Source: Bimuria novae-zelandiae CBS 107.79 (lineage: Eukaryota > Ascomycota > Dothideomycetes > Pleosporales > Didymosphaeriaceae). From it: 31,396 bases of DNA. The stretch spans positions 5,587-36,982 of the forward strand of contig ML976826.1 in NCBI GenBank assembly GCA_010015655.1. The letters are read 5' to 3'. The notes beneath the pieces were generated by a model, which was not told where the DNA came from, ran no database searches, and was given only the letters and a program-made list of their open reading frames with translations. Shown here one piece after another: positions 1-10,909 of this stretch. The stretch's first letter is position 1. The number at the start of each line of letters is the position of its first letter. The position numbers and the translations under genes are program-made.

Positions 1-3000
1 TAGGTCCTTAGCTACCTTATCTACTAGCTAATTAGCTAGCTTATTGCCTTTAATGCCTATGTAGCCTAGTAACTATTAGATTTAAATATCCTAGGTGTCT
101 ATGGCTTCCTAGTAGCGTATAAAGGCCTACTAGGATGACGGCGCGGGGTCTCCCCTAATACCCTAGATAACTAATATGCTATCTATACACATCTAGATCT
201 GGCTTAGGTAGTGCGCCTAAGTCTATAGCACGTGTTAAAGACCTCTCTAGGCCCCTACTACTTCTGCGTCGAAGACGTGGGCCCGCGTGTTAAGGGAGCC
301 TTTTCCTGTGTACAGTAGACTCTGGCCCTAGTACACAGCGTATCTATAGGTTACGTGGCGCTCGCCGTTTTCTGTGCGCTGTTCCGAGCCGTCTGAGAAC
401 ACTGTAATTGTCTTAGTAGGCAGGCTTGTCCACCATTATTTAAATTCTTTAGTAGCGAGCTTTTTAGGCTTATTATTTATAGGGTCTGTTTAGCACTAGT
501 TAGAATAGTGTAGTTATAGTAGTATAGGGCAGGGTACTAGTGCGAATAGCTATGCAAGTAGTTAAACTTTTGTGTGTAGGCGCTACGGGCGTCTAGCGCC
601 TCTTCCTTTATATACTATAGTTAGTCGCGTGCGCGCTATAAGCGAGTAACCTTTATTAATATAGTGTAGACGTATAGTAAACCTTGCCTTACACTCTTTA
701 AGCGCTATAGCTACTAAGGGAATGCCTGCGTCTCTATATAGCGTGGTAGTGGGCGTGGTGCGGTAGGCGGGGACGACGCCTCTAACCGCTATCGTAAGGG
801 CCTTTTCCAGGGCGGCAATATGCCACCTAAGTTGTGTGCTGACCTTTTGGTTCTGCATAGCTCTTATAATCTTAGGGGGCTTCGTGCGCCCTTTATACCA
901 GGCCTCGTTTCTATATAGTAGGCGTGGCAGTACGCATGAGATTACTGCTTTACGCAGTAAGCTGGCTAGTAGGCTATACTAGATCCTGGCAAGGCTATAA
1001 ATATACTATGCGACTGCGCGTCCTTTAGCTACGCGGGTAATAATGTGTGTTTTAAAATTAAGCTTTTTATTAAAGTAAACACCTAGCTAGCGTAGCGCCT
1101 TGTCTAGTAGTATAGGTTAGAGAATAAGCTAATCGTTAATTTAGATAAGTGGCGAATAGTTACTTTTCTACTTAGTTAGGTGTATTATTTTAAGTTTCTT
1201 TAGGGCAAATGCCACGTAATTAGTGTCTCCCTAAGAATTTATAGCGCCTATATCTTCTGCCAGTATTTCCACGTTCTAGTCTAGGGAGTAGGATCGCCTA
1301 TAAAGGCAGATATTGTCTACGTACCTAAAGCGCCTAGTAGGGTCTTACTAAAGTAGCTCTACTAGATAAAGTGTGTATAGCACTAGTAATAGTGGTGAGC
1401 CCTGTGGCGTCCCGCTGTCCGATTATACGGCCTCTATCTGTTGTGGATATGAGGCTGGAACACTTTCTTGTTTGTACCATTCTAAATAAGGCTAGCGCTG
1501 CATTGGCACTTTCAGGATCCTCGCACACATCTGCATTCCAGACAGATCGGAAGACGACAATCAATCAATCCATTATTACATCCATTAACTTATCTATCGC
1601 ATTATCTTAAAGTGACAGAACACTATCAAATCTGACACCCGCACTATACTAGGTAGGGCGCTATAGTGGCTTCTCCTAATCGCACTTGGACGCGATAGTC
1701 CTAGAGGAAGTTTTTTATAATTAGGAGGGCGCTATTATGCTATCCTTAGGCCTTTATTCTATATAGAAGTCGATTTTTAAGAAGTGCGTCAAAGGCGCCT
1801 TAGACGTCTATAGTAACTATAGTAACGTGCTGGCCGTTAGAGAAGGCGTCCTCTACGTTATGTATAAAGGCGGCTACTAGGTCTATGGCTAATCTCTTAG
1901 GGAGAGCCCCCCCGTGTTAGGGGCTTAGTATGCCGTGTGCTATAGAAGTGCTGGCAAATCTCCTTACTAAGATTCTCTCTAGGCCCTTGCCAAGGCAGGA
2001 TAGTAGGGCGATAGGTCTCTATAATCTAGGGGAGGATTTATCCTTTTTGCCTATCTTAGATATTATAACGACCTCTGCAACCCTCCACGCGTGGGGGAAG
2101 TAGCTAAGGGCTAGATAGCGCTAGTATAGGCTAGTAAGATACGTCTAGATATAGTGCTAGCATGCGGTGAGCATGCAGATAGTAATCCTATCTATATTAG
2201 GTAAAGTGCTTAAGACTCCTATTATGTTACGCTTAACCTCTTTAGGGGAAAGGTATAGGTCCTAGGGGAGGGCGTAATGGCCCTGTAATCCTTAGACGTT
2301 AGGTTCTAAAGCCTCTAGTAGGTTATTACTATTATTAAAACGATAGAGTATTGCTTATCTAAGCGTCTCCGCTTTCTCCTGCGGGTTAGTAATATAGCGC
2401 CCCTTATAGGCTAGTAGCGGGTCTAGTCTTGTTAGCTCTAGCTTGTGCTAGCTTATAATTTAAAAGAGGTTAGAGTCTTCCTTTACGCTATTAATAGTAT
2501 GTTGCTAGTATTATCTCTTAGCCTTTCTTACTATGGTTAAAAAGCTGCGAGTCTCTGGGGTCTAGGTGCCTATATAGCCCTGTCTAGACTTAAGGTGCAG
2601 GCGCCTGGCGTTAGCGCACTTATTTGTCTACTAAGGTGCTGCCTTCTTGCCATCCCTTTTTAGGTAGCTAGTTTTACGTAGAGTATTTTAGAGTAATAAG
2701 GTTAGCGCTATAGCGCACTCTTCCACCTAGCGTAGGTTAAAAGCTACTACTATTAAGGGTAGCTATAGTATACCTATTATAACTAGCTAGGTAAAGGGAA
2801 GAAGCTTCTTTCTAGGAAGCCTAAGGCGATATTATTCGCGGCTTAGTGTGCCTCTACCTAGTAGTATTATAACTAGGGTAATGTAATTAGAGCCGTAGTG
2901 CAGGTCGTCGCGCACCTTTATCTTAGCAAAGGCAATATTAGAGAAGCTAAAGTCTAGGACGTGGCTAGCTTTATAGGTGGCTCTACTAGGTTCTCTAATA

Positions 3001-3560
3001 TAGTCTATACCGCTGACTGTGGCCTAGCGCGTAAGCTCGGCGCCGCCTTATAAGATAATAATACTAGGCTTAAATGTATCGTGCTTAGTGTTAAAGTCTC
3101 CCCCTACTAGGCATCTTGCTAGGGGGGTGAGGCCTGTGACATACTCTAAGACCGGTGTGGTCTAAGGCTGCCTATAGATGTTAAGGATAGAGACCCTGTT
3201 AACCTAAATCTATTGTCTATCCCTGTCCTACAGGGGCGCTATAGTCGTAATGTAAAGCTATGCGCCTTTTAGCGTATAGATAAGAACTCTAAGTCTCTAT
3301 GTCTTCTTGTGCTAGGGGTCGTCTTAGCTATTAATAGGTAGGTGTAGCTAGTAGCTTAGGTAGTTTAAGGTGCAGGTGCCAGGCCACGTAGCTAGCTCTT
3401 ATATACATACTACGTTGATACCTTCTTAAAAAGCAAGTTCTAGGGCCGTAATATAGCTAGGCGAGCTTCGCCCTATATTTATCTAGTTAACCTGTATATT
3501 ACGCTCCCTAAGGGGAGTCCTTTGTCTTTATAAGGGTGTGCTTAATATAAGAGATTATTC
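1..3560 (-). pseudogene. LINE ORF2 remnant: endonuclease, reverse transcriptase, RNase H
   Basis: The endonuclease lies at about 2850-3500: a GGDFNTKH motif is followed by a VSGIDYI block and a VLDFSFSNI block, and the expected catalytic SDH reads SNY. The RT lies at about 560-2760. Motif A reads VTIDV*GAFDALL, motif B reads GTPQGSPLLLVLYTLY (just left of the 222-bp insertion) and the catalytic motif C reads YVDNI instead of YVDDI. RNase H at about 1-430 keeps VFSDGS, DAEVVGA and CIDSI. Its terminal block reads GYIGIKGNKLAN where the family has GHxGIxGNExAD, so His-to-Tyr, Glu-to-Lys and Asp-to-Asn changes are present, all transitions expected from RIP. Many in-frame stops make it non-functional. 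The C-terminus lies beyond the window. Confidence 0.88.
1416..1637. mobile_element. 222-bp insertion with TG...CA ends (solo LTR or MITE) in the LINE RT
   Basis: The left end TGTCCGATTA and the reverse complement of the right end, TGTCAGATTT, form an imperfect inverted repeat. The element is flanked by identical 5-bp copies of CCCGC (1411-1415 and 1638-1642). Removing the element and one copy restores the RT motif reading CGTPQGSP across the junction. It has no RIP signature, unlike its host, so it arrived after the LINE had been mutated. TG...CA ends and a 5-bp duplication are typical of a solo LTR; a non-autonomous DNA element is the alternative. It does not resemble the LTRs of the three copia elements beyond the first four bases. 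Confidence 0.8.
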
Positions 3561-3589
3561 TCGTCGCTTATGCTTATGTCTCTCTCTAA

Positions 3590-5084
3590 TAAAGATAAAG
3601 CTATATAATCTTAAGGTGGCGCAACGCTACGCGCCGATATTGCCGCTAGATTTAGGTTTTTAGGGATATAAGTGGAGCGTTATAGGCGGGTAGAGGGCCT
3701 TATTAACGCCTCTATTCCTAGGTTACGTTACTTATTAGCGTTTACTAGCGTTGTTGCTGCGCCTGCTAAATGTAAGCTAGAGGTAGCGGGGGCACTATAT
3801 AGGCCATCACGGAGCTCTAGTGAGCTGTCCTAGGCTGTCGCGGTTACTACCTTTATTTTAGTACCTAGGAACGGGCGATTGGCGTGCTTATAGGCCTGAT
3901 AACTAGCGCGGCGGTATGTGCCTATCTCCCTCTTTATTAGCCTAATAACCTGCTTATTAACTTGGCGAGGCGCTGCTAGGCAGTTAATATGCCTTGCCTA
4001 ATATAGGCTAAGATAGTTAGCGCACTGCACTAGATAGGTGTATCTTAAGCCTAGGGGGCCTGTATAGTCCTCTTATTTCTTATTATAGTTATTACAGCGG
4101 GGGAGGCGCACGCATTTTAGTAGGTTATAGTAGCTCTAGTAGCCTAGGTCGTGTTATTATATAGCTAGGGTCTTAGTAATCTCCCTTAAGGCGCTACTAC
4201 TACCTAGGAGCCTAAATTATCGCACTTTCTTTATAAAGGAGATAATCTAGGTAATAGTTCTGTCTTTATTAGCGCCATGCCTTAACTATCTACAGTTAGC
4301 AGGCAGTGAGCCTGTCTATATAATTACCTTATCCTCTATTATGTCGTGTGTGACTAGCACCTCTAGGCCTAGCAAGAATTAGTACGCGCTAGGGACGTTA
4401 GGTATAGCATAGTTAAACTATTTCTATAGTAGCTTAGCTATGCTGCCTTCTATAGCGCTTATTATTAAATCTTTCTTTCCCTGTTCTATAAGGCTGTCTC
4501 TTATCTTGTTATTAGCGGGGGTGACGGCCTATCCTGTCCTGGTCTTTAAGGCGCCAGGTATAGCGCTAAGGTTAAGGCCCAGCGTGTCGTAAATAGCCTT
4601 TCTAATTATATATAGTAAGCTCTGTAAGAGCTGCTCTAGCGCAGGCACGGTAATAAAGATCCTAAGGTCCTTAGTGTCGCTTTAACTATAGCAAGTGTGT
4701 CTGTTAGTAGTAGCTCTAGTGCTACTCTAGTTACTACTAGAGGTAGTGTACCCTGTGCTTAAGGGGTTCGCGCTAGCAGCTACGTTTACCTATATTCTTA
4801 GCCTTATAGCCTTGCTATAATTATAACTACTGTTACTAGCACTAGTGCTAGCGTTAGTATTAATACTCTTAGTGTAGTCTATGCGTAAAAGGCTTGGCGC
4901 TAGGGTAGAGTTTTTTAGGGCCTATATAACGCGCTAGCGGAGGGCGTTAGTAACTGCCTACTCTTTAAGGAGCTTATAGGCATTGAGGCAGCTATCTATA
5001 GCCTGTGCTAGGGTGTAGATTATGGCCTCCTGGGTGGCGACAGCTTGTTTGGCGGCCGTGATGTGGGTTGTTAGGGCTTTAGTT
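3590..5084 (-). pseudogene. LINE ORF1 (Gag-like, CCHC knuckle) remnant
   Basis: Upstream of the endonuclease on the minus strand is a Gag-like ORF1 remnant. Near 3960-4100 a knuckle-like stretch keeps Cys, His and Cys (QCANYLSLY*ARHINC, followed by a basic segment). One expected Cys reads Tyr, the TGC-to-TAC type of change seen throughout this element. The N-terminal part (about 4800-5084) is Ser/Thr/Asn- and Ala-rich and shows a short helical stretch ending at the copia-1 insertion. ORF1 proteins of this LINE class bind the element RNA; here stops make it inactive. The open frame resumes at 10492-10527 across copia-1, so the start codon lies beyond copia-2, perhaps in the assembly gap. Confidence 0.7.
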
Positions 5085-5297
5085 TGTCGCGGTGGGCCGA
5101 ACGGCTGGTGCGCAGTAGAAAAGATTGTGGAATTCTTCTGCTAAAGGGTGTACTATCTAGAAGTTACCGAGTATGTATGTGTACGAGCGTAAACATCGCT
5201 AGTCCCAGATAGGTGTAGCCCTCTCAGAAAGGTGAGTGGCAACTAAGCAAGGGTAGGAGTAACCATCTCATCAAGTAAGAGCTATTAAACCGTCACA
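5085..5297 (-). repeat. copia-1 3' LTR
   Basis: This is the downstream LTR for the minus-strand element, next to the polypurine tract at 5298-5310. Relative to the other LTR it carries A for G at three positions and T for C at two, plus one T/G transversion. The transitions are in the direction RIP would produce. Confidence 0.95.
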
Positions 5298-5310
5298 CAC
5301 CCCCTCATCC
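5298..5310 (-). other. copia-1 3' polypurine tract
   Basis: The minus strand reads GGATGAGGGGGTG immediately before the 3' LTR. This is the expected place and composition for the plus-strand primer of reverse transcription. Confidence 0.8.
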
Positions 5311-7317
5311 TGTAGTCAATCCATAACGTAAGGATGAATCTCTTAAGTGTCCTTCTCTATCTTAAGAACCTTTGAACGAATATCTACTAAGTGTAGTTGC
5401 TGTACGAATTCGATATGCTTCTGTCGAGGAAGGATCTTTGTTATGCCGTTGGCTGGCATCTGGTTTGTGGACTTCTATTGGACGTGGAGGCGATTCTCCT
5501 CGACCTCCTGGCGGATCTAGTTCTGATGGATATTGACGTGTTTAAGCTTAGTGCTAAGCTTGTCCATTTCTTTTGTGACTATACCCACTGTCTGTTAGTT
5601 GTCACACCAGATAATAGGCGTTTGGTTGAGCCTTAAAGAGAGTCCTTTGAATAGGCGGCACCACTCCTCTATCTCTGATCCAGCAAGTGATAGAGCGAGC
5701 AGCTCTGCTTTAGTCGTCGATTTTGTGACAGTGCGTTGCAGTGTTGACTTCCAGTTAACAGTCATGCTAAATAGCTGAAAGACGTATCCTTGAGAGCTTT
5801 GGCGCGTCTCAATATCGTCAGCAAAGGCAGCATCAGATGCCCCAAAGAAGATCGGATCGCGGTAGTCCTGCAGTGTTGTAAGGTACTCCTGAATCACCGT
5901 TTCATCAACAGCTTACGCTTGCAGAGCTCGATATTTCGTCTCAAGGATGTGACGCCACACCCTTCGAATAGATTCAACGTGTGCTTGACCAGGATTAGTC
6001 AAATGTGAAGCGTGGATGACGTGAGCGCGAGCCAGATCAGGTCGGGTATACTGAGTCAGGTAGGCAAGATAGCCTACAAGCTCTTGATAGGTCTTCGTCC
6101 GAGCTTCGTTCGGTTCCTCAAGAGATTGTTCCAGGTAGTTTACCAGCATAGGCACCTCTGAAGGGCGGCCAGTAGAAATAATATTATACTTAGCAGTAAC
6201 CTTATTAATGTAGGCGTCCTGTACTAAGTAAATCGTGCGTACGTTAGTGTCTCAAACAACGCGTATGCCTAAGAACCACTTAAGTTCTCTAAGGCATTTT
6301 AGGCTGTAATACTTATCAAGCTTCTTCTTAAACTCTTAGTGTAGATGTCTGTTTGATGGGTGGAAAGCCATGACGATATCGTCAACGTAGACGAACATAA
6401 TCAACCAGCTGTTGACGTAGACGCATGGAAATCCTGGGATAGGCGTCAAGCCTAGAGACTTCAGTGTCCCTCTCAGGTCCTTGTACCATAGGAGCGGTGA
6501 CTCCTTCAGTCCGTACAGGGCTCTCAGCACCTGTAGCAGCTCTCCATCCTTTTTAAAACCATCTGGTGTTTGAGCGTAGAGCTTTCGTTTAAGTATAGCG
6601 TTCAGAAACGCGTTTGGTACGTCGTACTGAAGCAGCTCCAATCCAAATTAATTAGCTATTGCGATAAGTGCTTGGAATGTTCGGGCAGCTAGTGTAGCTG
6701 CATAGGTGTCTCTATATAGCTGTTGTAGGTCGCCGCGGACGATAAGTCGCGCCTTGAATTGATAGAGGTAGCCGTCTTCGTCAAACTTGTATGTGAATAC
6801 CTACATTAGGGGTAGCACCTCTGCATCAGCAGTCTCTGTTGTTTGTGTCGTCTTGGCGAAGCAGCCTTTACCCTAGATCTCGCGATACTCTTTTTGTGCA
6901 GCCTGTCGAAACTGCTCTCCAAACTAATAATGATCTAGCTCTTGATATGATCGCGGAGCTCTCGGAACCTGGGTGCGATGTATTTTCGTTGTTGGCTCAG
7001 CCTTTAATGCAGTTAAGAAAGCCTTAAGGTAGTTATCAACTAATCCTCCGTATGAGGCGGCGTGGGAATGCCATCTCTCTAGTCCCTGGAGATCAGCGTT
7101 TCGACGTGTGCGTCGTGAGCCTTCAATAATATTCTCCGTGCTGAAATCAAGGTTTCGACGTCTTGGAGCGTTGTTCTTATGTCGATCAGGTATGTAGCCT
7201 TCGAGCTGGGTAGCTGACAGTTCCTGTTGGTCTGATGGACCTGGCGTTGACTGTTCTGGAGTCAACAAGCCTCCGCCAGATTGTTCTAGTTGACTTGGCT
7301 CGATCTCCTCAGTATCC

Positions 7318-7332
7318 TCACCCCCCACCTGC
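7318..7332 (-). other. Candidate central polypurine tract of copia-1
   Basis: On the minus strand this reads AGGTGGGGGGTGA between integrase and RT. The same tract occurs at the same place in copia-2 and copia-3. It strongly resembles the 3' polypurine tract (CTGGGGGGTG) next to the 3' LTR of copia-2. Ty1 is known to use a second internal polypurine tract for plus-strand priming; a similar role here is inferred. Confidence 0.5.
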
Positions 7333-10260
7333 AACTCAGAGGGCGCAGGTGCGTCTTGGGTTTGTTGTCGACGTTATTGTCGAGTTGTCAAAAGATCTTT
7401 AATTGCCATATCGTCAGGTTCAAACTCCTCTAGAAATGCGAGAAGCTCAATAACCTCCTTAATTACTAATTCTCGAGCGTAGCCTTGCAGTCCTTCGTAG
7501 AACTTTGTAGGCTCAAAAACAACGTCTCGAGTGCGTATAACCTGGTCCTTCGTGGGTAGCCAGATCCTGAAAATGTTGGTAGAGTCGTAGCCAACGAGGT
7601 GGCCTATCAAAGCTCTCGATTCGAGCTTGTCCGCACGCTTCAGCGAGCGGTTAAGTACGTAGGCTTGACAACCTATTGGTTGCATGTGTTGAACCTTTGG
7701 TTTCGTCCCCCATATAATTTCGTACGGTGTCTTCCATTGTAGCGCTTCTGTAGGGGTCCGATTTAGCACATATGCTGCTGTTCGAATCAGCTCGTGAGTC
7801 AGAGACTTTGGTAGTCCTGCCTGAATCCTCATGGCTCTTGCTCGGATAACAAGAAGTGATCCTGCTCGTTCTGCCAGTCCGTTCTGCTCCTCTGTATATT
7901 CTGCTCGTGGCTCGTATCGAATGCCAAGGTCCTTGCAAAGGTCCTCAAGTATGTTTGGCGATATGCCAAATCCTCGATCATTGTTAGTCTTGATAGCCAT
8001 CACGTCTTGAGCAAAGACGCGCTGTATCTTGCGTATATTCTAGATAATCCATCTCTTCAAGAAAGGCTTTGATCGATTTGGGAAAGTAGAAACTTCATGC
8101 CACTTTGAGTATTGGTCAACTAAGTGACCAGCCCATCAATCGTCGTTCAAGCAGGCTTCTCCTTGCGGTACCAATTAAATTACGTCAATCGCGATGCGAT
8201 AAAAAGGCTTCTTTGCTTAATCCTCTTATTGTCTCCGAGATATCTGTTTTGTTAATTTTGACTCTATACAGATTGCACAAAAGTCGTCAGTATCGCCTTC
8301 AACGACAATTCCGTCAACGTTCGCTATCAGGTGCTCCATGGCCTTCTTGCCTGGATGACCCCACATCTGATGAGCTGTCTTTGCGTTGACAATCTGATCT
8401 GGGAGCGGAGCCTTCGACGGTCTGTAGGTGGTTCCAAAAGATGATAAAGGCGTAGGCTTTGGACGGCAGGATGCATCGGCATCTACCAGCCAGTGACCTC
8501 CATTGTATTCCAAATATGCGAGTATCGTCTTTGGATTGCGTCTGTATAGTAGGTCTTGTCCTGAATCGAAGTGTACGTCGATCTTGCGGCAACGTGCCAG
8601 GCTAATAAGGTTAGTGATAAATCCTTGGACGTAGGCAACGTGAGTGAGTTCCAATGTCTTAATTCCTATTGGCGTCTTTGCCTTAAGCTTCATGCTTCCC
8701 CAGGCAGTAATCTAAACGCGGCCTGTACCAGCGCCTACAAAATCAGTATTACTAGCGTCGTACTCCCTTATCCATCCTACCCAGTCTTCGCTGTTGATAA
8801 CGTGGGTGTTAGAGCCAGGATCGAGTATCCATCGATTGCTAAGTTTGTCAATATCTTCTTCCATGCTAACTGCTGTATATAGCCTGTCCTCTAGCTTCAT
8901 GCCATCATCCATGTTTGACTGAGCTGAATCCTCATCAGCATCCTTGTGTAGAGCGTGAAGCTCTTGGTCCTCGTGTAGAGCGCGAAGCTCTTCCTTCTCA
9001 CACAGAGCGTGGAGCTCTTCGTTCTTGTCCTGGGACATAAATAGTACAGTGTTTGCGGTTAGTCTAGTAGGAGGGCTGCCATCGTCTATAGCGATATTCC
9101 CGTCCTGTTGCTTTGCGCACCATCTGTCAAGTGCCTTGTTAATCTTGTCTCTCAAGCTGTGATCAGCGGCAAAGGCGGCATCCAGCTTCTTCTGACCAAC
9201 AACATTGGTGTAGTTCTTTGGTCGTCTTGGGTGCTCGGCGTTGATTAACCAGCATTCGGTCCAGTAGTGTTTCAGGCCACATGGGCATTGAGGCTTGTCT
9301 TTGTTGCCATCCTTCTTCTGCTGCTGCTGAGGCTTAGCAGCGTCTAGTTCTGCAGCCATAGAGCTGAGTCCTGTCGATATCGGTCGAACACGCTTGAGGT
9401 AGGTCGTGAATTTGCTGACGTAGTCTTCCACTAATGGAATGGCGGTGCTAGCATCCTCTAGGTCAATCAAGGCTCGCAGGCCTGATGTACCATACTTAGG
9501 ATCGATCGTTCTGCAGGCGACAAGGAAATCTTCTTGTGCTCGAGATCTAGATGTCTCAGGTATACCTGCAGCGATGCACATGTTGGTGACCTCTACCCAA
9601 GATCGCAGCCACTCTTCGACTTTCTTGCCATGGGGCGGCGTCTGAAGGGCTTTGTATCGTGCGATTAGATCTTGTTAACGTGTAGCATTAGATGGTGCGA
9701 GATACTTCTTAAGCGTTGTCAACCGTTCGTGTGGGGTATCCTTGTTCTTAATTAGGTAAAGGTGTCTTGCAGTAATTGTTTTGCTAATCTCTAAGTTAAA
9801 TTCTGCTAGAGCTTTCTTCTAACGCTTAAACTCGAGGTCCTTGCGTTCCCATCGTTTGTATTCCCACTGGTATAGCGTCTGCTGAGTAGTAGTAAGGTGA
9901 GCGATCGATGTAGCTTCCTTGTTGTGATCCGTGAGTTGCGGTTCGGTTGGTGCCGTTAACGTAGGCAGATCCGCTGCCGTTATAGTAGGGTTCACGTACT
10001 GCCAGAGGTCGTTCTTCTGGGCAGTATCCTTTCGAATGAACAGCCATTTGTGCCAGTCGTCGGCTCGATTGAGGACGATAGTCACTCGGGTGACTGCGGG
10101 ATCTGACTCAGTAGTTATTATATAGGGTATCGGTGATTTGGCGGCTCCGCACAGTACGATTAATTGTAATCTTAATCGTGGGTGCCAATTAGTGAGTTGT
10201 AAGTAAGCGAGTTTTAGTCGTGCGATCTTCTTCGCAATCCGTCGTAAGCTTAATCGCAAT

Positions 10261-10273
10261 CCGGGCTCATAAC
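10261..10273 (-). other. copia-1 primer-binding site (half-tRNA-iMet type)
   Basis: Directly after the 5' LTR the minus strand reads GTTATGAGCCCGG. This matches the complement of the anticodon stem-loop of initiator tRNA-Met (anticodon CAU inside GGGCUCAUAAC). Copia-like elements are known to prime from an internal cut of this tRNA rather than from its 3' CCA end. The same site follows the 5' LTRs of copia-2 and copia-3. Confidence 0.8.
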
Positions 10274-10486
10274 TGTCGCGGTGGGCCGAACGGCTGGTGC
10301 GCAGTAGAAAAGATTGTGGAATTCTTCTGCTGGAGGGGGTACTATCTAGAAGCTACCGAGTATGTATGTGTACGAGCGTAAACATCGCTAGTCCCAGATA
10401 GGTGTAGCCCTCTCAGAAAGGTGAGTGGCAACTAAGCAAGGGTAGGAGTAACCATCTCATCGAGTAAGAGCCATTAAACCGTCACA
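10274..10486 (-). repeat. copia-1 5' LTR
   Basis: This is the upstream LTR of the minus-strand element. It ends in CCGCGACA and is followed at once by the primer-binding site at about 10261-10273. It is the less mutated of the two LTRs. Confidence 0.95.
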
Positions 10487-10491
10487 TAGTT

Positions 10492-10527
10492 ACTGTAGTA
10501 GTAGCTGGCGCGTTTCTGGTCTACACT
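10492..10527 (-). pseudogene. 36-bp LINE ORF1 fragment between copia-1 and copia-2
   Basis: Read on the minus strand this fragment joins in frame to LINE ORF1 left of copia-1 once copia-1 and one TAGTT copy are removed, giving a Thr/Ala-rich stretch. Its last five bases, ACACT (10523-10527), would be the target duplication of copia-2; the partner copy is hidden by the assembly gap. Confidence 0.65.
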
Positions 10528-10731
10528 TGTCACGGTTTATGGCTCTTACTCTACAAGATAGTTGCTCCTACCTTGACATGGTTGCGACTTACCTTCTTTC
10601 TGTCTAGGACTAGCGTTGTTTGTGCCTGCGCACCTATACCTTCTGTAGCTTCTAGATAGAACAACCTCAGTTCAATCCTGCAATCTTTTCCACTGCGTAC
10701 TGTCCGCTCAGCGCTCTGCCTCACCGCGACA
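10528..10731 (+). repeat. copia-2 5' LTR
   Basis: It is homologous to the copia-3 LTR but 12 bp shorter because of a deletion around 10580. It is also related to the copia-1 LTR (same TG start, the GGTTTA..GGCTCTTACTC block and the CCGCGACA end). Confidence 0.92.
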
Positions 10732-10744
10732 GTTATGAGCCCGG
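10732..10744 (+). other. copia-2 primer-binding site
   Basis: GTTATGAGCCCGG directly follows the 5' LTR and matches the complement of the initiator tRNA-Met anticodon arm, as in copia-1. Confidence 0.78.
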
Positions 10745-10909
10745 CTTGCACCTTGGATTGTTCTCACCTGCTGCTGTAACGTCACTCAACACACGAGCTG
10801 CACGTTGCTATACCGCGTTCTTTACAACGCACCTGTTACCGCGTTCTCACAACGCACATACTAGGATCTCTGCCTGGATCTATCAATACAGTCGACTATA
10901 GCCTCTACA

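Larger units (their letters stand above)
1..5084 (-). mobile_element. RIP-degraded Tad/I-type LINE (non-LTR retrotransposon), truncated at window edge
   Basis: This is a degenerate non-LTR retrotransposon read on the minus strand. In order from its 5' side (high coordinates) it shows ORF1 with a CCHC-like knuckle, AP-endonuclease, reverse transcriptase, and RNase H running off the left edge. Long stretches translate in one frame with many TAG/TAA stops where Trp or Gln is expected, and CpA is strongly depleted in favour of TpA on both strands. That is the pattern of RIP. It is interrupted by a 222-bp insertion at 1416-1637 and by copia-1 at 5085. The open frame of ORF1 continues on the far side of copia-1 for 36 bp (10492-10527) before copia-2 begins, so both LTR elements landed in this LINE. 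The true 5' end is not seen. Confidence 0.9.
5298..10259 (-). pseudogene. copia-1 Gag-Pol polyprotein, broken by stops
   Basis: Gag occupies about 10118-8900, with a CXCX4HX4C knuckle (CPCGLKHYWTEC, 9252-9287). A Met at 10259 exists, but the codon matching the start of copia-2 is ATA at 10116-10118, so the true start is probably mutated. The protease keeps DPGSNTHV (near 8811-8822). The integrase zinc region lies at 8250-8440. The integrase core follows with a first Asp in IDVI and a conserved QNGLAER Glu, but the middle catalytic Asp reads KTNNDRGF, that is Asp to Asn. The RT keeps YVDDIV (about 6370) and QYDVPNAFL. RNase H (5600-5850) keeps SDAAFADD but has STTKAE for STTEAE. Stops near 9819, 9676, 8187, 8130 and elsewhere split the frame, all RIP-compatible. 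The C-terminal part (about 5390-5590) is recognisable as copia tail sequence. Confidence 0.92.
5080..10491 (-). mobile_element. Full-length Ty1/copia retrotransposon (copia-1) with target-site duplications
   Basis: LTRs of 213 bp at 5085-5297 and 10274-10486 are bounded by a 5-bp duplication TAGTT (5080-5084 and 10487-10491). Both LTRs begin TGTC and end CACA on the plus strand. Domain order on the minus strand is Gag, protease, integrase, RT, RNase H, which is the copia order. The LTRs differ at 6 of 213 positions, five of them transitions. It has far fewer stops than copia-2 and copia-3, so it is probably younger or was RIPed only lightly. It sits inside the RIPed LINE. Confidence 0.97.

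Noticed and set aside
1334..1610. Open frames of 76 and 79 codons on both strands
   Set aside because: They lie mainly in the 222-bp insertion and its junction with LINE RT; no protein features, open only because the insert lacks RIP stops.
10731..10745. tRNA-like sequence after the LTR taken as a tRNA gene
   Set aside because: Only the anticodon-arm complement is present; it is a primer-binding site.
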